DNA of 64,000 bases from Ahrensia sp. GTDB taxonomy: Bacteria > Pseudomonadota > Alphaproteobacteria > Rhizobiales > Rhizobiaceae. Under the pieces are notes generated by a model. It had not been told where the DNA came from. It was given only the letters and a program-made list of their open reading frames with translations, and ran no database searches. Positions 50,256 through 59,771 of the stretch are shown here, one piece after another (position 1 is the stretch's first letter; each line of letters begins with the position of its first letter). Location: NCBI GenBank assembly GCA_002706335.1, contig PAKZ01000032.1:161466-225465 (forward strand), written 5' to 3'. Position numbers and translations under genes: made by a program.

Positions 50256-51245
50256 TCAGTCTCCGTCGCCCTGCCCGTAAAACGCGGCGTAGGCGCGCTG
50301 GTCGGCGGTCGAGCCTTCGATGTTGCCACTGGACGGAACAAAGCGGAGCTCGTCCCATTTTTCCGACCATGTTACGGCACGGGCGATACCTATGTTCGCC
50401 GATGTGGCGGCCGGAACAACCGCATCCGAGCGGTCGACGAGACCGTTGTTGATCGCGTAGATAGCGCCCGAAACGATCTTGATATTGTTGTTGCGCCCGA
50501 AATTGGCGATCGTGAGTTCACCGATCAGCGTCGCGCCGCTGCTGCCGCCGACATCGAAGAAGGTCCGCCATGTCCCGCCGGAAGACCGTGCCTGGATCGA
50601 AAGCGTTCCGCTGGGCCCGGACGTCTGCATCGCGAACGTGATCTTCACGTCGCGATAGGCCGACAGTCCGGTTTTCGAGATCGAGGCCACATCCGAGGTC
50701 GGCTCGATCTCGTCGACCAGCGTCCAGCCGCCGCCGAAGATCGCCTTCAGCTCCGCCAGCGTGACCTTTTTCGCGACATTGGAGGCGGCGCTGTCGGACA
50801 GGACGAATTCGTCCGCGTCCACCGGCGTCGTCTTGGAGGTCGCGCCATTGATGCCCGCGCCAAGGTCGTATCCGCCGGCGGCCAGCCGGAAATCGGTGCC
50901 GTCATATTCGATCTGGTAGAGCGTTCCGGCCAGCATCTCCCCGCCGGTCAGCGCATTGCCCGCCGCCGTCTTGACGGCCTTCGCGCCGCGCCCGGCAACG
51001 TTGATCGTCACCGCGCCGGTGTTCGCGTTCGCCGGGATCAGCGAGAACTTGTTGCCGGCCGCATAGGCGGCAAAGCCGGTGCCCGAGACCAGCGGCGACG
51101 CGGTGATGGTGTTGGTTCCGGCGACCGATGTCAGCGGCTCGACGCCGATCCGCCACAGCGCCTCCACCTCTTCCTTTACCTCGTCGACATAGGTGGATTC
51201 GGCGGCGGGATCGCCAGATCCACGCAATTGCCGGTTGACGGTCAT
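50256..51245 (-). CDS. Tail-fibre-like protein
   Basis: 329 residues; GGAAAGGA lies before the ATG. The N-terminus (MTVNRQLRGSGDPAAESTYV) is unlike globular enzymes. The middle is rich in G, T and S beta-type repeats, and residues 175-329 contain a beta domain with WRTFFDVGGSSGATLIGELT. Position after the J/S74 genes fits a distal tail or fibre protein. Confidence 0.65.
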   Translation of the reverse strand: MTVNRQLRGSGDPAAESTYVDEVKEEVEALWRIGVEPLTSVAGTNTITASPLVSGTGFAAYAAGNKFSLIPANANTGAVTINVAGRGAKAVKTAAGNALTGGEMLAGTLYQIEYDGTDFRLAAGGYDLGAGINGATSKTTPVDADEFVLSDSAASNVAKKVTLAELKAIFGGGWTLVDEIEPTSDVASISKTGLSAYRDVKITFAMQTSGPSGTLSIQARSSGGTWRTFFDVGGSSGATLIGELTIANFGRNNNIKIVSGAIYAINNGLVDRSDAVVPAATSANIGIARAVTWSEKWDELRFVPSSGNIEGSTADQRAYAAFYGQGDGD

Positions 51246-51288
51246 GATCGGTCCTTTCCCGCCGTGAAAAACGGCGCGGTTGCGGGTC

Positions 51289-51375
51289 TCAGATTTCGGA
51301 GGTCAGATACAGGCGCGGCGAAAAGGATGAATCCTCTTTGCCGTCGCCGTCACGATTGAAAAGAATGCAATTCAA
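51289..51375 (-). pseudogene. Short C-terminal-like fragment
   Basis: A frame ending LFNRDGDGKEDSSFSPRLYL followed by TSEI and a stop lies just upstream of the fibre gene. It is open for 28 codons from TTG and has the look of a protein C-terminus whose front part was replaced, perhaps when the methyltransferase entered. Confidence 0.3.
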
Positions 51376-51422
51376 GAGTGTCTTGAAGGCGGTCTATCGA
51401 CCTCTAAGCCAACGTCGACGCT

Positions 51423-52136
51423 TCAGCTGGCGAAGATGCCGTTTTCGTGAAGCCGACCGACGTATCGGTATTCGATATTGGTGACCGACCGCAGCCATTC
51501 GCTTTCGAACTGGTTTTCGATGATCAGTATTGGTCGCCACTTGGCAATTGTTCGCGCCGCACCGCGTAGCGCTGCCAATTCGTGCCCTTCCAGATCGAGC
51601 TGAAGGATGCCCACGCCTCGGGTTTCAGGTATGACGTCATCGATCCGGACAGCAGGAACGCGAACGATACGGTCTCCATCGGCGGCTTCATCAACAATGT
51701 GACTGGTCCCGCCAGCAGAGATGCCATCGTCTCGTTTGACGCGCATCGACAATTCACCCGGTTCACTTGAAAGAGCCGCATTCGTCAAGATGACATTCTC
51801 AAGTCGGTTTAGCCGCACCGTTTCCGCTGCGCAGGTATAATTTTCCGGGGTTGGTTCGAAACTCCATATGAGGCTTCCGGCAGACACCCCGGAAGCCAGG
51901 CCGGGGATGAAGTCTCCGAAGAACGCCCCCGCATGCACGATATCCATGCCACGATGATTATTCCGCATGAAATCTATCGTGTCCGGCTCGTAAACATTCC
52001 CTTCGCTCACCAGCCTTGCAGCCGGTCGGTGAAGCGTACCAGCCGGGATCGCATAGAGCCCATATCGGTTGCTCGAATAAACGCGTTCGACATCTTCCAT
52101 GTTTTTTAACAAACACGCGGCTGGCGCAGAGGTCAA
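51423..52136 (-). CDS. FkbM-family SAM-dependent methyltransferase
   Basis: 237 residues. Core motifs: DIVHAGAFFGDFIPGLA (SAM-binding glycine region), WSFEPTPENYTCAAETVRLN, NVILTNAALSS and LQLDLEGHELAALRGA, typical of FkbM O-methyltransferases. A TTG at 52136 or an ATG at 52100 could start it; neither has a strong ribosome-binding site. It stands between two tail-fibre genes, so methylation of virion or host surface glycans is a possibility. Confidence 0.8.
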   Translation of the reverse strand: MTSAPAACLLKNMEDVERVYSSNRYGLYAIPAGTLHRPAARLVSEGNVYEPDTIDFMRNNHRGMDIVHAGAFFGDFIPGLASGVSAGSLIWSFEPTPENYTCAAETVRLNRLENVILTNAALSSEPGELSMRVKRDDGISAGGTSHIVDEAADGDRIVRVPAVRIDDVIPETRGVGILQLDLEGHELAALRGAARTIAKWRPILIIENQFESEWLRSVTNIEYRYVGRLHENGIFAS

Positions 52137-52179
52137 TCAGCTAAATGTGTCAGTAGAGGCTACGCCGTGCTGCGGCTAT

Positions 52180-53307
52180 TTATTTGGCGAGCCTAGCTTC
52201 AAGTGCGTCGATCCGGGCCGTCAGTGTGGCGACTGCTTCGTTGAGCGCGCGGTTCTCATCTTCCAAAGCTTTGATGCGCCCCTGATGTTCCTTGATGATG
52301 ACCTGATGGTGCACGACGAACCGTTCGTACATGACGCCCTGCGGCGACTTGACCGCGCCTTCCTTGAGGACCGCCCGCATTTCCGTTTGCGCCGGCATGG
52401 CAGCGACGGCGGGCTCGACAACGCGGCCAAGCCTGCTTTTCTTCGCGGGCTTCGCTTTGACGGCGGGTTCGATTTCGACCTCAACCAGATCATAGTCGTC
52501 CTCGCCATAGCCCCAATGGACCATGCGCGGGTCGATCTCTGCCACTTCCTCCGCAGCGAAGCCCCACCACGCCCATTCCGGGTTATCGGCCTTGGCGATG
52601 GAACGATAATAGATACCCTGCAAACCCATCATGGCTTTCGAATATTGGGGGTCGACCGCTTCCACGTCTTTCTTGTATTTGAGACTCGAAGTTGACCGCA
52701 GCAACTCGTTATCGTTGCCGCTGTCTAGGAAGGCATTTGCTGCGCTCGCTGTCGTTGCGAGGCCGGGAAAATCGATTTGCCCATCGTTGCGAATGCCCAT
52801 CCTCGTGACTGTACCGGTGGACCCGTTTGGACACGTCGCAAATTCAATTTCACCCGCATAAGATGTTGACGACACCGTACCATCGGCGTTGATGCGTATC
52901 GCAGCGACATCATTCGTATTGCTGCCATTCTCATTGATGCCGCGCCCCGCTATCCAGAATAGTCCGTCGCCGCTCTGGGTCTGCCCCGGCGACGCTTCTG
53001 TTCCCCGCCCTCCGATGCCTTGGAACCTACAATGGCCGGCGCTGCTGTCGCGATACGACTCGAACTGCATCGCAACATAACTGTTACCGTGAATTCTGAC
53101 TGCGAGGTCGCCGTCGCCAGCTACGTCGAGACCGGTTCCGGAACCCGTCCCGACATAGATCGCCTCCCCGACCAGCTTTGTCTTCACCCACGTCCAGATA
53201 GTCGAGATCAGCGACCGCCGGCTGTTGCCGGACTGCTGAATCTCGAAATATTCGGTGCCGTCGAGAGCGGCGGCGTCCGGAAGGCCGCCTATCGTTGAAT
53301 CTGCCAT
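52180..53307 (-). CDS. Tail fibre/spike with S74 intramolecular chaperone
   Basis: 375 residues. The C-terminal part carries an endosialidase-type S74 peptidase: LLRSTSSLKYKKDVEAV with the catalytic Ser (207/208) and Lys (212/213), GFAAEEVAEIDPRMVHWG and a terminal coiled coil (IKALEDENRALNEAVATLTA). This domain trimerises the fibre and cuts itself off. N-terminal residues start MADSTIGGLPDAAALDGTEY, a common tail-attachment segment. Confidence 0.85.
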   Translation of the reverse strand: MADSTIGGLPDAAALDGTEYFEIQQSGNSRRSLISTIWTWVKTKLVGEAIYVGTGSGTGLDVAGDGDLAVRIHGNSYVAMQFESYRDSSAGHCRFQGIGGRGTEASPGQTQSGDGLFWIAGRGINENGSNTNDVAAIRINADGTVSSTSYAGEIEFATCPNGSTGTVTRMGIRNDGQIDFPGLATTASAANAFLDSGNDNELLRSTSSLKYKKDVEAVDPQYSKAMMGLQGIYYRSIAKADNPEWAWWGFAAEEVAEIDPRMVHWGYGEDDYDLVEVEIEPAVKAKPAKKSRLGRVVEPAVAAMPAQTEMRAVLKEGAVKSPQGVMYERFVVHHQVIIKEHQGRIKALEDENRALNEAVATLTARIDALEARLAK

Positions 53308-53310
53308 GGT

Positions 53311-56019
53311 CTATTCCCTGTAGAGACGATATCCGGCCTGATCGCCGGCAAGAATGCGTTTGCCGCTCTGGTCGCCGGCAAGAATGCGAATTCCGTCGAA
53401 ATAGCTGTCCGGATCGTTGCCCTCGTCCTGGCAGACAACTTCCGCCACGTCGTCGCCCTGCGGCGTCACCTCGAGGATCAGCACGCGCCGCGTCACCTGT
53501 TCCAGCGGGCCGAACGTGCAGAGATCGCCGGGCGAAATATCGCCCGTGTCGCCGACGGTCACGGTCCGGCTGGCGGAGGTCCAGCCGTCCAGCGCCATGA
53601 CGATGACCTCGCCCGTATCCTCTGAGCGGATGGCGATGCCCCAATGTTCGCCCTCGAAGAAATCCGCCGAGGTGAAGAAATCGTCTGCCGTGAACCATGC
53701 CCCGTCGGCCGAATAGCCGATATCGGCATCGATGGTGAAACTGGTCGCATTCGTCACCGCCGCTACCCGGCCCCAGGCCGCCTGCCGGTGCAGCGCGTCG
53801 TGCGACAGCAATGCCACATTGCCCGGCTCGGTTTCCTCCGACAGCCATTCGAAGCCGACCTCGAACCGGTGGCGGATGTTGCGGCGAAGCTGCAGGAAGT
53901 CGAATTCCGCCCGCGCCGTTACCTCGGCCGCCGTCGTGAAGCCCGGAAACTCTACCTCCTCGATTTCCCCGGTCGCGCCGGCCACGGCGTAGGGGTCTTC
54001 GACGACGATCTCGTCCGGCTCGAAATTCTTCGCCGCGTTCTGGAATTTCGCCAGCACCGCGCCCGGCCGGGGCGAGAAGGCGACCGACCATGAATAATTG
54101 CGGATGTTGCGCGGCGTGAAGTGCTGCACCGGCCGTTCGCCGGACGTGTCGCGGTGATAGGCCACGGAGTAGCTGGTGCCCTCCAGCGGACGCGCATAGC
54201 CGCAGGCGGCCACCAGCCGCAGCGCCTCGCCCACGGTCCCGCCGTAATAGGCGAGGTTCACCGCATAGCCGCGCGCCGCGCATTCCTCGCGCCATTCGCC
54301 CAACGTCTCGTCTTTGACATTGGCGTCCGGCACAGGCGCCACGGTGCGCGCGCCCGCCAGCACGTCGCGGAAATGATCCGCCGGGTTCGAGGATGCCGAC
54401 TGGCCGGTGAAGACCGAACCGTTCCACACCGGCACCAGCGCGGAGGCAAGGCAGTCGATCTCCGACAGTTCCTTGTTGCGGACGCGGAGATGCAGTGTCG
54501 CGAAGCTGGAGTTCGGCGGCACGATGTCCATGTCGAACAGGCTCACCGCCGATTCGAGAAACACCTGATCGCCCTGGTCCTCCGGGTTTTCCGAAAGCCC
54601 CCAGATGCCCGAGCCGATGTCGCGCGCGTCGAAGAAGTCGTAATAGGTGCCGCCGTTCTCCATCGTCGGCACGTCGGTCAGCTCGCTCGCCTCGACCATT
54701 TCCGAGCGCTGCAGCTCGAATTCATATTCCGTGTCGGCGGCGGTGAAATAAGCTTCCGAAGCGTCGTCGTCCGGATAGATGTCGATGCCTTCGGCCTGCC
54801 TGCGGTGGCGGAACGTGTAGGCCGGCGGAAACCGCTCGCCATCCGACGTCTTGATCACCGCGTGGTCGCTGGTCACGGCGGGCAGCGTCGCGGCCGGCTG
54901 CAGAAAGCCGTTCGGGCTTTTGCCGGTTTCCGTGGCGCTGCTGTAGCGCGTGAAGTGAAACCGGATGCGCCGCCGGAAATCCCCCTGCCCCTTGCCGATA
55001 TAGGGCAGCGTGCCGACATTTTTCCATGTCGATTCGCCCGCCTTGCGCGCCCGCAGCCGAAACCAGATCGCCTGGTTGACGTTCCCCGCCCCGGCGTCGA
55101 AGGGATTGCGGATCGTGATGCGCAGATCCACCCGGTCGGCGTTGCGCCGCGAGACCACGCGCTGCCAGGCGGGCAGGGAGTTTTCCGGGTTGGTCTGATC
55201 GCGCAGCGCGAGGTTGGTGAAACCGTCCTCGTTGACCCGCGCGTCGTGCTGCGGCAGTTCGCGGTTGACCGGCGCGGTATAGCCCGCCCGCGTGAACTGG
55301 TTCGTCCGCGTCGCCGCCGTGCCGTCGTCGATCCACGTCTCGACGCTGTCGTCGCCGGCAACCGGAACGCCCTTCACGCGCACATCCGAGATCGAATGCG
55401 GCCCGGCCAGCGCCAGCACCGTATGGGCGTATTCGTCGTCGCCGGTCAGTTCCGACCAGGCGTAGCAGAGCGGCTGCGGAGAAACGCGGGCAGTGCCGAA
55501 CACGAAGGGATATGACTGCCCCTTGCGCGGCACGTTCTGGGTGATGCCGGCGCGGTTCGCCTGCGCGACGTCCGACTGGTCCCGCAGCGCGGCTTGCGGC
55601 GGCGTGAACAGCGCATTGACGGCAAGCTGCCCGACAATGCCGATGCCTGCCAATAGCAGCGACCCGCCGAAGGTCACCGCAGCGTTGACCACGGCCACCG
55701 GCGCGCCGATCGAGAACAGGATAGAACCGAGGCCGACGCCGAGCGACACCGGGTCGCCGGGCGGTATCCACAGGTGAATGTGCCGGCCGCGCTTCGGCCT
55801 CGCGAGATGCCAGTATTGCGGCGGCACGAGATAGCCGTCGACGGTGATGCGCCCGTGCCACCAGAACCGCTCCGCGACAGCCCCGCGCGCGATCGCCGCC
55901 GCCACGATGTCCTCGAGCGTCTGCTCGGCGAACGACAGATCGAAATCCTTCGCGCCGATCATCGGCGCATGCGCCACCGTGACGCGCAGTCCTGCGGTGG
56001 CGATCAGATCAGCGGTCAA
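53311..56019 (-). CDS. Tail tip protein J-like (host-specificity, TipJ family)
   Basis: 902 residues from a TTG at 56019 with AGGGGG 8 bp upstream. The N-terminal domain and a hydrophobic stretch (SLLLAGIGIVGQLAVNALF) are followed by PFVFGTARVSPQPLCYAWSE and long beta-rich tail-hub and fibronectin-like domains. Lambda gpJ relatives form the tail tip and contact the receptor. Order K-like, J-like, S74 fibre matches lambda. Confidence 0.85.
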   Translation of the reverse strand: MTADLIATAGLRVTVAHAPMIGAKDFDLSFAEQTLEDIVAAAIARGAVAERFWWHGRITVDGYLVPPQYWHLARPKRGRHIHLWIPPGDPVSLGVGLGSILFSIGAPVAVVNAAVTFGGSLLLAGIGIVGQLAVNALFTPPQAALRDQSDVAQANRAGITQNVPRKGQSYPFVFGTARVSPQPLCYAWSELTGDDEYAHTVLALAGPHSISDVRVKGVPVAGDDSVETWIDDGTAATRTNQFTRAGYTAPVNRELPQHDARVNEDGFTNLALRDQTNPENSLPAWQRVVSRRNADRVDLRITIRNPFDAGAGNVNQAIWFRLRARKAGESTWKNVGTLPYIGKGQGDFRRRIRFHFTRYSSATETGKSPNGFLQPAATLPAVTSDHAVIKTSDGERFPPAYTFRHRRQAEGIDIYPDDDASEAYFTAADTEYEFELQRSEMVEASELTDVPTMENGGTYYDFFDARDIGSGIWGLSENPEDQGDQVFLESAVSLFDMDIVPPNSSFATLHLRVRNKELSEIDCLASALVPVWNGSVFTGQSASSNPADHFRDVLAGARTVAPVPDANVKDETLGEWREECAARGYAVNLAYYGGTVGEALRLVAACGYARPLEGTSYSVAYHRDTSGERPVQHFTPRNIRNYSWSVAFSPRPGAVLAKFQNAAKNFEPDEIVVEDPYAVAGATGEIEEVEFPGFTTAAEVTARAEFDFLQLRRNIRHRFEVGFEWLSEETEPGNVALLSHDALHRQAAWGRVAAVTNATSFTIDADIGYSADGAWFTADDFFTSADFFEGEHWGIAIRSEDTGEVIVMALDGWTSASRTVTVGDTGDISPGDLCTFGPLEQVTRRVLILEVTPQGDDVAEVVCQDEGNDPDSYFDGIRILAGDQSGKRILAGDQAGYRLYRE

Positions 56020-56031
56020 TGATACAACCCC

Positions 56032-56427
56032 CTAGACTAGTGCATGATGACGAAAGAATCGCGGCGCGCGGCTTCTGATCAGCGGCGACGACAGCCGCTG
56101 CACCTGCCCGCCGAGCCGTTCGGTCGTGTGCATCACCTTGCGCGTCTCCACGACGATGCCGAGATGCGAATCCGCCCGCGATCCGCCCACCGCCCGCATG
56201 ACGACGACGTCATGGTCGCGCGGCGTGTCGACTGGCGTCCAGTCCGCCTCGGCGATCCGGATGACACGGTCGATCCCGCGCGGATCGTCAACCGCCACCC
56301 CGTCGTAACGCGGCAGCGCGATCCGCAGCACGTCGCGATACCAGAGCCAAACTAGCCCCCAGCAATCGCACCCCTCATCCCCCCGCCCCTCCGCGAGGAA
56401 GGGGATGGCAGCAAAGCGGTCTCTCAT
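56032..56427 (-). CDS. NlpC/P60-family tail assembly protein (lambda K-like)
   Basis: 131 residues from ATG at 56427. The catalytic Cys lies in GCDCWGLVWLWYRDVL and the His in RADSHLGIVVE. Lambda gpK-type tail hydrolases have this fold and probably cut peptidoglycan during DNA entry. The ATG overlaps the stop of the L-like gene by 4 bp. Confidence 0.8.
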   Translation of the reverse strand: MRDRFAAIPFLAEGRGDEGCDCWGLVWLWYRDVLRIALPRYDGVAVDDPRGIDRVIRIAEADWTPVDTPRDHDVVVMRAVGGSRADSHLGIVVETRKVMHTTERLGGQVQRLSSPLIRSRAPRFFRHHALV

Positions 56428-56879
56428 ATCCACAGCGCCGGCGCGTTGTCCTTCGTGGCGCGATCCTTCGGCCATGCGTCTTGCGGGTTGACCAGCGAGC
56501 GGAACTCTCCGGTGATCTCGACCGCATTGCCGGTGGCCTGCGCGAGAAGCATCGGCGGCCATTCGATTGCCCCGGTATCCGGATCGTCGGCATTGACCAG
56601 CGCGAAGGTCGCCTGCGCAGGCGTCACCATCGACAGGATGGCGAGCCCCGCCTCCCGGTTGATGTTGGCGATCCGCACCCGCGCGCTCTGGTCGCCTTCC
56701 GCGAAATTCGGCGGAACCAGCGACAGCGCCCCCTTGGCATAGACGTCGCCGCCATAGGTCACGTCGGCGCTGTCCACGGCCACCCGGATCGGCTCCTCGA
56801 GCAAAGGATGCTCGAACCGCGCGGTCCAGACCCAGACCGCCGAAGGCCGCTCCGACCACGTAAAATCCCGCGCCGGCAT
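56424..56879 (-). CDS. Minor tail protein, DUF1833-like (lambda L position)
   Basis: 151 residues. FEHPLLEEPIRVAVDSADVT and GALSLVPPNFAEGDQSARVR are typical of DUF1833 phage tail proteins. It lies between M-like and K-like genes, where lambda has L. Confidence 0.75.
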   Translation of the reverse strand: MPARDFTWSERPSAVWVWTARFEHPLLEEPIRVAVDSADVTYGGDVYAKGALSLVPPNFAEGDQSARVRIANINREAGLAILSMVTPAQATFALVNADDPDTGAIEWPPMLLAQATGNAVEITGEFRSLVNPQDAWPKDRATKDNAPALWI

Positions 56880-57235
56880 CAGCCTACGACCCGGAAGGAC
56901 AGATTTACGTTGTGACGCCCGCGCATCACTGTCTCGGCGATGGGGGGGTCTACGCTATCGAATATCACGGTTACATTGGCACCTGCATCCGGATCCCACA
57001 TATTGAAGCTGGACACGCCGTGGTTTGTCGTCTCGTTCCAGAACGTCCAGAAATCCGCGAGCTGCGCTGTCGTCATCGTGAATGTGCCGCCGAATATCTT
57101 GTCTGCAGTCGATCGTGTGACTCTCCGGAGCGGACGACCATCGTCTGGAGTGAACTCCCGCGCCGACCGCGCGTATGTGGTCGATCTGCCTTGCGGTATT
57201 GAGCACTTCGGCAAAGACGCCGGCCAAAAAACCAT
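56879..57235 (-). CDS. Minor tail protein (lambda M position)
   Basis: 118 residues. A beta-rich protein with FTMTTAQLADFWTFWNET and ending VMRGRHNVNLSFRVVG; this matches phage-tail proteins in the lambda M slot directly after the tape measure. The stop overlaps the next start (TGATG). Confidence 0.7.
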   Translation of the reverse strand: MVFWPASLPKCSIPQGRSTTYARSAREFTPDDGRPLRRVTRSTADKIFGGTFTMTTAQLADFWTFWNETTNHGVSSFNMWDPDAGANVTVIFDSVDPPIAETVMRGRHNVNLSFRVVG

Positions 57236-57236
57236 G

Positions 57237-59450
57237 TCAGCCTGCCCTCCTGCTTCGCGGGTTTAGATTGTAGGCTCCGGAAAGCGATTTCGCCGACTTG
57301 CCGCCTGGCAGAATGTCGCGCACTGCCTTTGATGCGGCAGCGTTGATCGTGGCACCCTGGCTGGCCTCGACGATGCCTATCGCCTGGCCTCTAGCCTCCT
57401 CAAGAATGGATGCCTCTAGACCGGGAGAAAGTTGCAACATGACCTTGCTCGTACCGCCGTCCTTGCCGCCATTAGGAATACGCAAATCTACAGGTATGCG
57501 CCGCCCGTCAGGCAACGGCACAGCGGCTTCTGGTCCGGCCTCGCCGAAGATAGCGGCAGACTTGGAAACGCCGCCACGGGCGAACGTCGGCAGCGGACGG
57601 CTGCGAGAAGCAACGCCGCCTTTGGCAAATCCAAATATCTTGCCGATTCCGCCAAGGAGACCGCCAAAGCCGCCTCCCCCACCGCCGTCGAATATACTGT
57701 TAAGCGCAACCTCGAGCAGCTTATCCGCTACTTTCTGCAGCGCGCCAGCCAGCGCCTCCGATGCAGACTTGCCGTCTCGCAAAACCTTGATGAACCCACC
57801 AAGCACGTCCTTACCAAGCGCGCGCATATCTTCAGCTGCTTGCCGCGCCATATCCTGGCTTTCGGCAAGTTGCTCAGCGGCAACCGATGCGTTGGCGTAA
57901 GTGGTGGCTAGCTCGTCGATCGTCGCCTTTAGTGCAGGCGTAACCTCAAGACCCGCTTTCTTCGCTGCGGTCTCGAGTTCAACGGCAGCGCGAGCTTTTT
58001 CGACGGCAAATCCGTAGTCGTCGACCAGCGGGTTAAGACCGGCCATCGCCTGAGTTTCTGCGATAAGCGCAGCGGTGCGCTCGCGGATCTGCTCGACTTC
58101 GCGCTCATAGTCGTTGGCGCGCTTGCTTTTGCCGCCATTTTTGCCAGATGGTGCCTTGAAGTCTTTAATTGACACAGCGCTAGCTACAGCGCCGCGGGGA
58201 CCGTTGCGGCGCGGTCCGCCGTCAGTTGTGGCTTGATACCCGCCATCTATGACGCTCCCGCGCGGAAGAACAGCTGGCATGTCAGCCATGCTAGCGCGCA
58301 GGTCTGACAGCTGACTTTGCAGTCCAGATAGGCGAGACTCGGCTTCCGATGTATCAAGACCAAGCTTCGTAAAGTTTGAGATTTGGTCTTGCAGGCGCGT
58401 AATGTCACGCTCAAGTGCCGCTGCCTTCTCTTGCGCCTCCTTGGCGTCCAGATTAATGACGTTGCCTTCGCCGTCCATTAGGCCAAGCGCGCGGTTTAGA
58501 TTATCAAAAATCTGCGCGTTGCCGAGATCGGTAAGAAAGCGGTCTAATGTGTCGTAAGCGTCCTCAATCTTCCGGATAAAGCCGGAGACGTCGAAATCAG
58601 CAATAGCCTTCGCGGCGTTGTTGATTCCCTCTGCAAACCTCTTGCTTGCTCCGGTCGATTTATTGAACTCGCGAGCAACGTCAATAAGTGCCGTGTAAAG
58701 GTTGTTTGTCGCCTGATCGACGGTAAAGACCGCATCAGCAACCTTGCGCTCAAGGATTGGAGCGCCGGCCTCAAACGCGCGAAACAGCGCCTCCGAAGAA
58801 ACTTTGCCGTCAATCACCAACTGCCGAAGCTTTGCGACAGACCCGCCCGCCTCCTTGAGTCCTGCGGCCGCAGCCTGAAGGATAGGAAGCGCGCCCTCTT
58901 GCACGCTGTTAAATTCTTCCGCCCTAACCGCGCCGGACCCTAGCGCCTGCGAAAGCTGAAGTAGTGCGCCGCTTGCCTCTTGCGCCGACTTCCCGCTGAC
59001 TCGTAGCGCGACCGCTACGTTATCGGTAAACCCAAGCAACTCCTTACTTGAAACGCCCAACTCTTTCTGGACAAGCGATGCGCGGCTATAAAGCTCTACA
59101 AGAGACTCAAGCGGAGCCGCGTTCTCAATCGCGCTGTCGCGCAGTTTGCCGTAGACTTTTTCTAATTCTTCGCCAGATACACCAGCAACCTTTAGGGCAT
59201 TGTCGATTCGCGTTGCGGCATCCGACAGGCTCTTTAGCCCGCGTGCACCAAAAACGGCCGCTAAACCAGCGACCCATCCGCGCGCTGCATTGCCGAGACC
59301 GACACCGACGCGCTTATTCAGCATCGCGAACCGCGATTCAATAGCGCGCGCTCGCTTGTTAGCAACGCCGTTAGCGCGGTTCATTGCTTTTTCGAAAGCT
59401 GCAGTGCGCGCCTCAAGGCTTACGATTAGCCGTTGAATATCATCTGCCAT
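57237..59450 (-). CDS. Tail tape measure protein
   Basis: 737 residues, mostly helical. The N-terminal 250 residues match the tape-measure domain (EARTAAFEKAMNRANGVANK, LLQLSQALGSGAVRAEEFNS, EGALPILQAAAAGLKEAGG). A C-terminal glycine-rich segment and VSKSAAIFGEAGPEAAVPLP-like motif (GVSKSAAIFGEAGPEAAVPL) follow. Length predicts a tail of about 110 nm, assuming 0.15 nm per residue. Confidence 0.9.
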   Translation of the reverse strand: MADDIQRLIVSLEARTAAFEKAMNRANGVANKRARAIESRFAMLNKRVGVGLGNAARGWVAGLAAVFGARGLKSLSDAATRIDNALKVAGVSGEELEKVYGKLRDSAIENAAPLESLVELYSRASLVQKELGVSSKELLGFTDNVAVALRVSGKSAQEASGALLQLSQALGSGAVRAEEFNSVQEGALPILQAAAAGLKEAGGSVAKLRQLVIDGKVSSEALFRAFEAGAPILERKVADAVFTVDQATNNLYTALIDVAREFNKSTGASKRFAEGINNAAKAIADFDVSGFIRKIEDAYDTLDRFLTDLGNAQIFDNLNRALGLMDGEGNVINLDAKEAQEKAAALERDITRLQDQISNFTKLGLDTSEAESRLSGLQSQLSDLRASMADMPAVLPRGSVIDGGYQATTDGGPRRNGPRGAVASAVSIKDFKAPSGKNGGKSKRANDYEREVEQIRERTAALIAETQAMAGLNPLVDDYGFAVEKARAAVELETAAKKAGLEVTPALKATIDELATTYANASVAAEQLAESQDMARQAAEDMRALGKDVLGGFIKVLRDGKSASEALAGALQKVADKLLEVALNSIFDGGGGGGFGGLLGGIGKIFGFAKGGVASRSRPLPTFARGGVSKSAAIFGEAGPEAAVPLPDGRRIPVDLRIPNGGKDGGTSKVMLQLSPGLEASILEEARGQAIGIVEASQGATINAAASKAVRDILPGGKSAKSLSGAYNLNPRSRRAG

Positions 59451-59492
59451 TCGGCTATTACCTGGTTAGCTTGAATAATCGAAAGGCGCGAA

Positions 59493-59771
59493 ATGCAGAC
59501 CGCAATTATGCTGATCGCCTTGGCGTCAACTGCGCCAGGCGTCGAAGAAGCCATGAAGCGACTTGGTCCCGCCTACATGTGCGCGCCGGCTTACGAGTAC
59601 CGCTTGGCGCTAAAGGCGCTTGAACATGAATTGGAGGCGATAGGCGTGCCGGACTTGCTAGCCGGTTTTGCAGTCAGCGGTGTCGACGACTACATAAAGC
59701 GCGAGCAATCCGACAAGGCTGCATCTATTACAGCAGAGGAATGCGCCGCAAAGTACGGCGTCATTCGCTAA
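59493..59771 (+). CDS. Small exported phage protein on the plus strand (moron)
   Basis: 92 residues with GAAAGGCG before the ATG. The first residues (MQTAIMLIALASTAPGV) resemble a short signal peptide or anchor. Two Cys (YMCAP, EECAAKYG) follow. It is the only right-reading gene inside the minus-strand tail operon, between the chaperone and tape measure, and its stop overlaps the converging chaperone stop by 4 bp. Confidence 0.55.
   Translation: MQTAIMLIALASTAPGVEEAMKRLGPAYMCAPAYEYRLALKALEHELEAIGVPDLLAGFAVSGVDDYIKREQSDKAASITAEECAAKYGVIR

Noticed and set aside
53084-54427. 447-codon minus-strand frame overlapping the tail tip gene
   Set aside because: It is an out-of-frame reading of the tail tip and fibre genes with Arg-rich low-complexity product.
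54121-55515. 464-codon open frame on the plus strand opposite the tail tip gene
   Set aside because: High GC leaves long antisense frames free of stops. The product is Arg/His/Ala-rich with no domain, and the tail protein on the other strand is clear.
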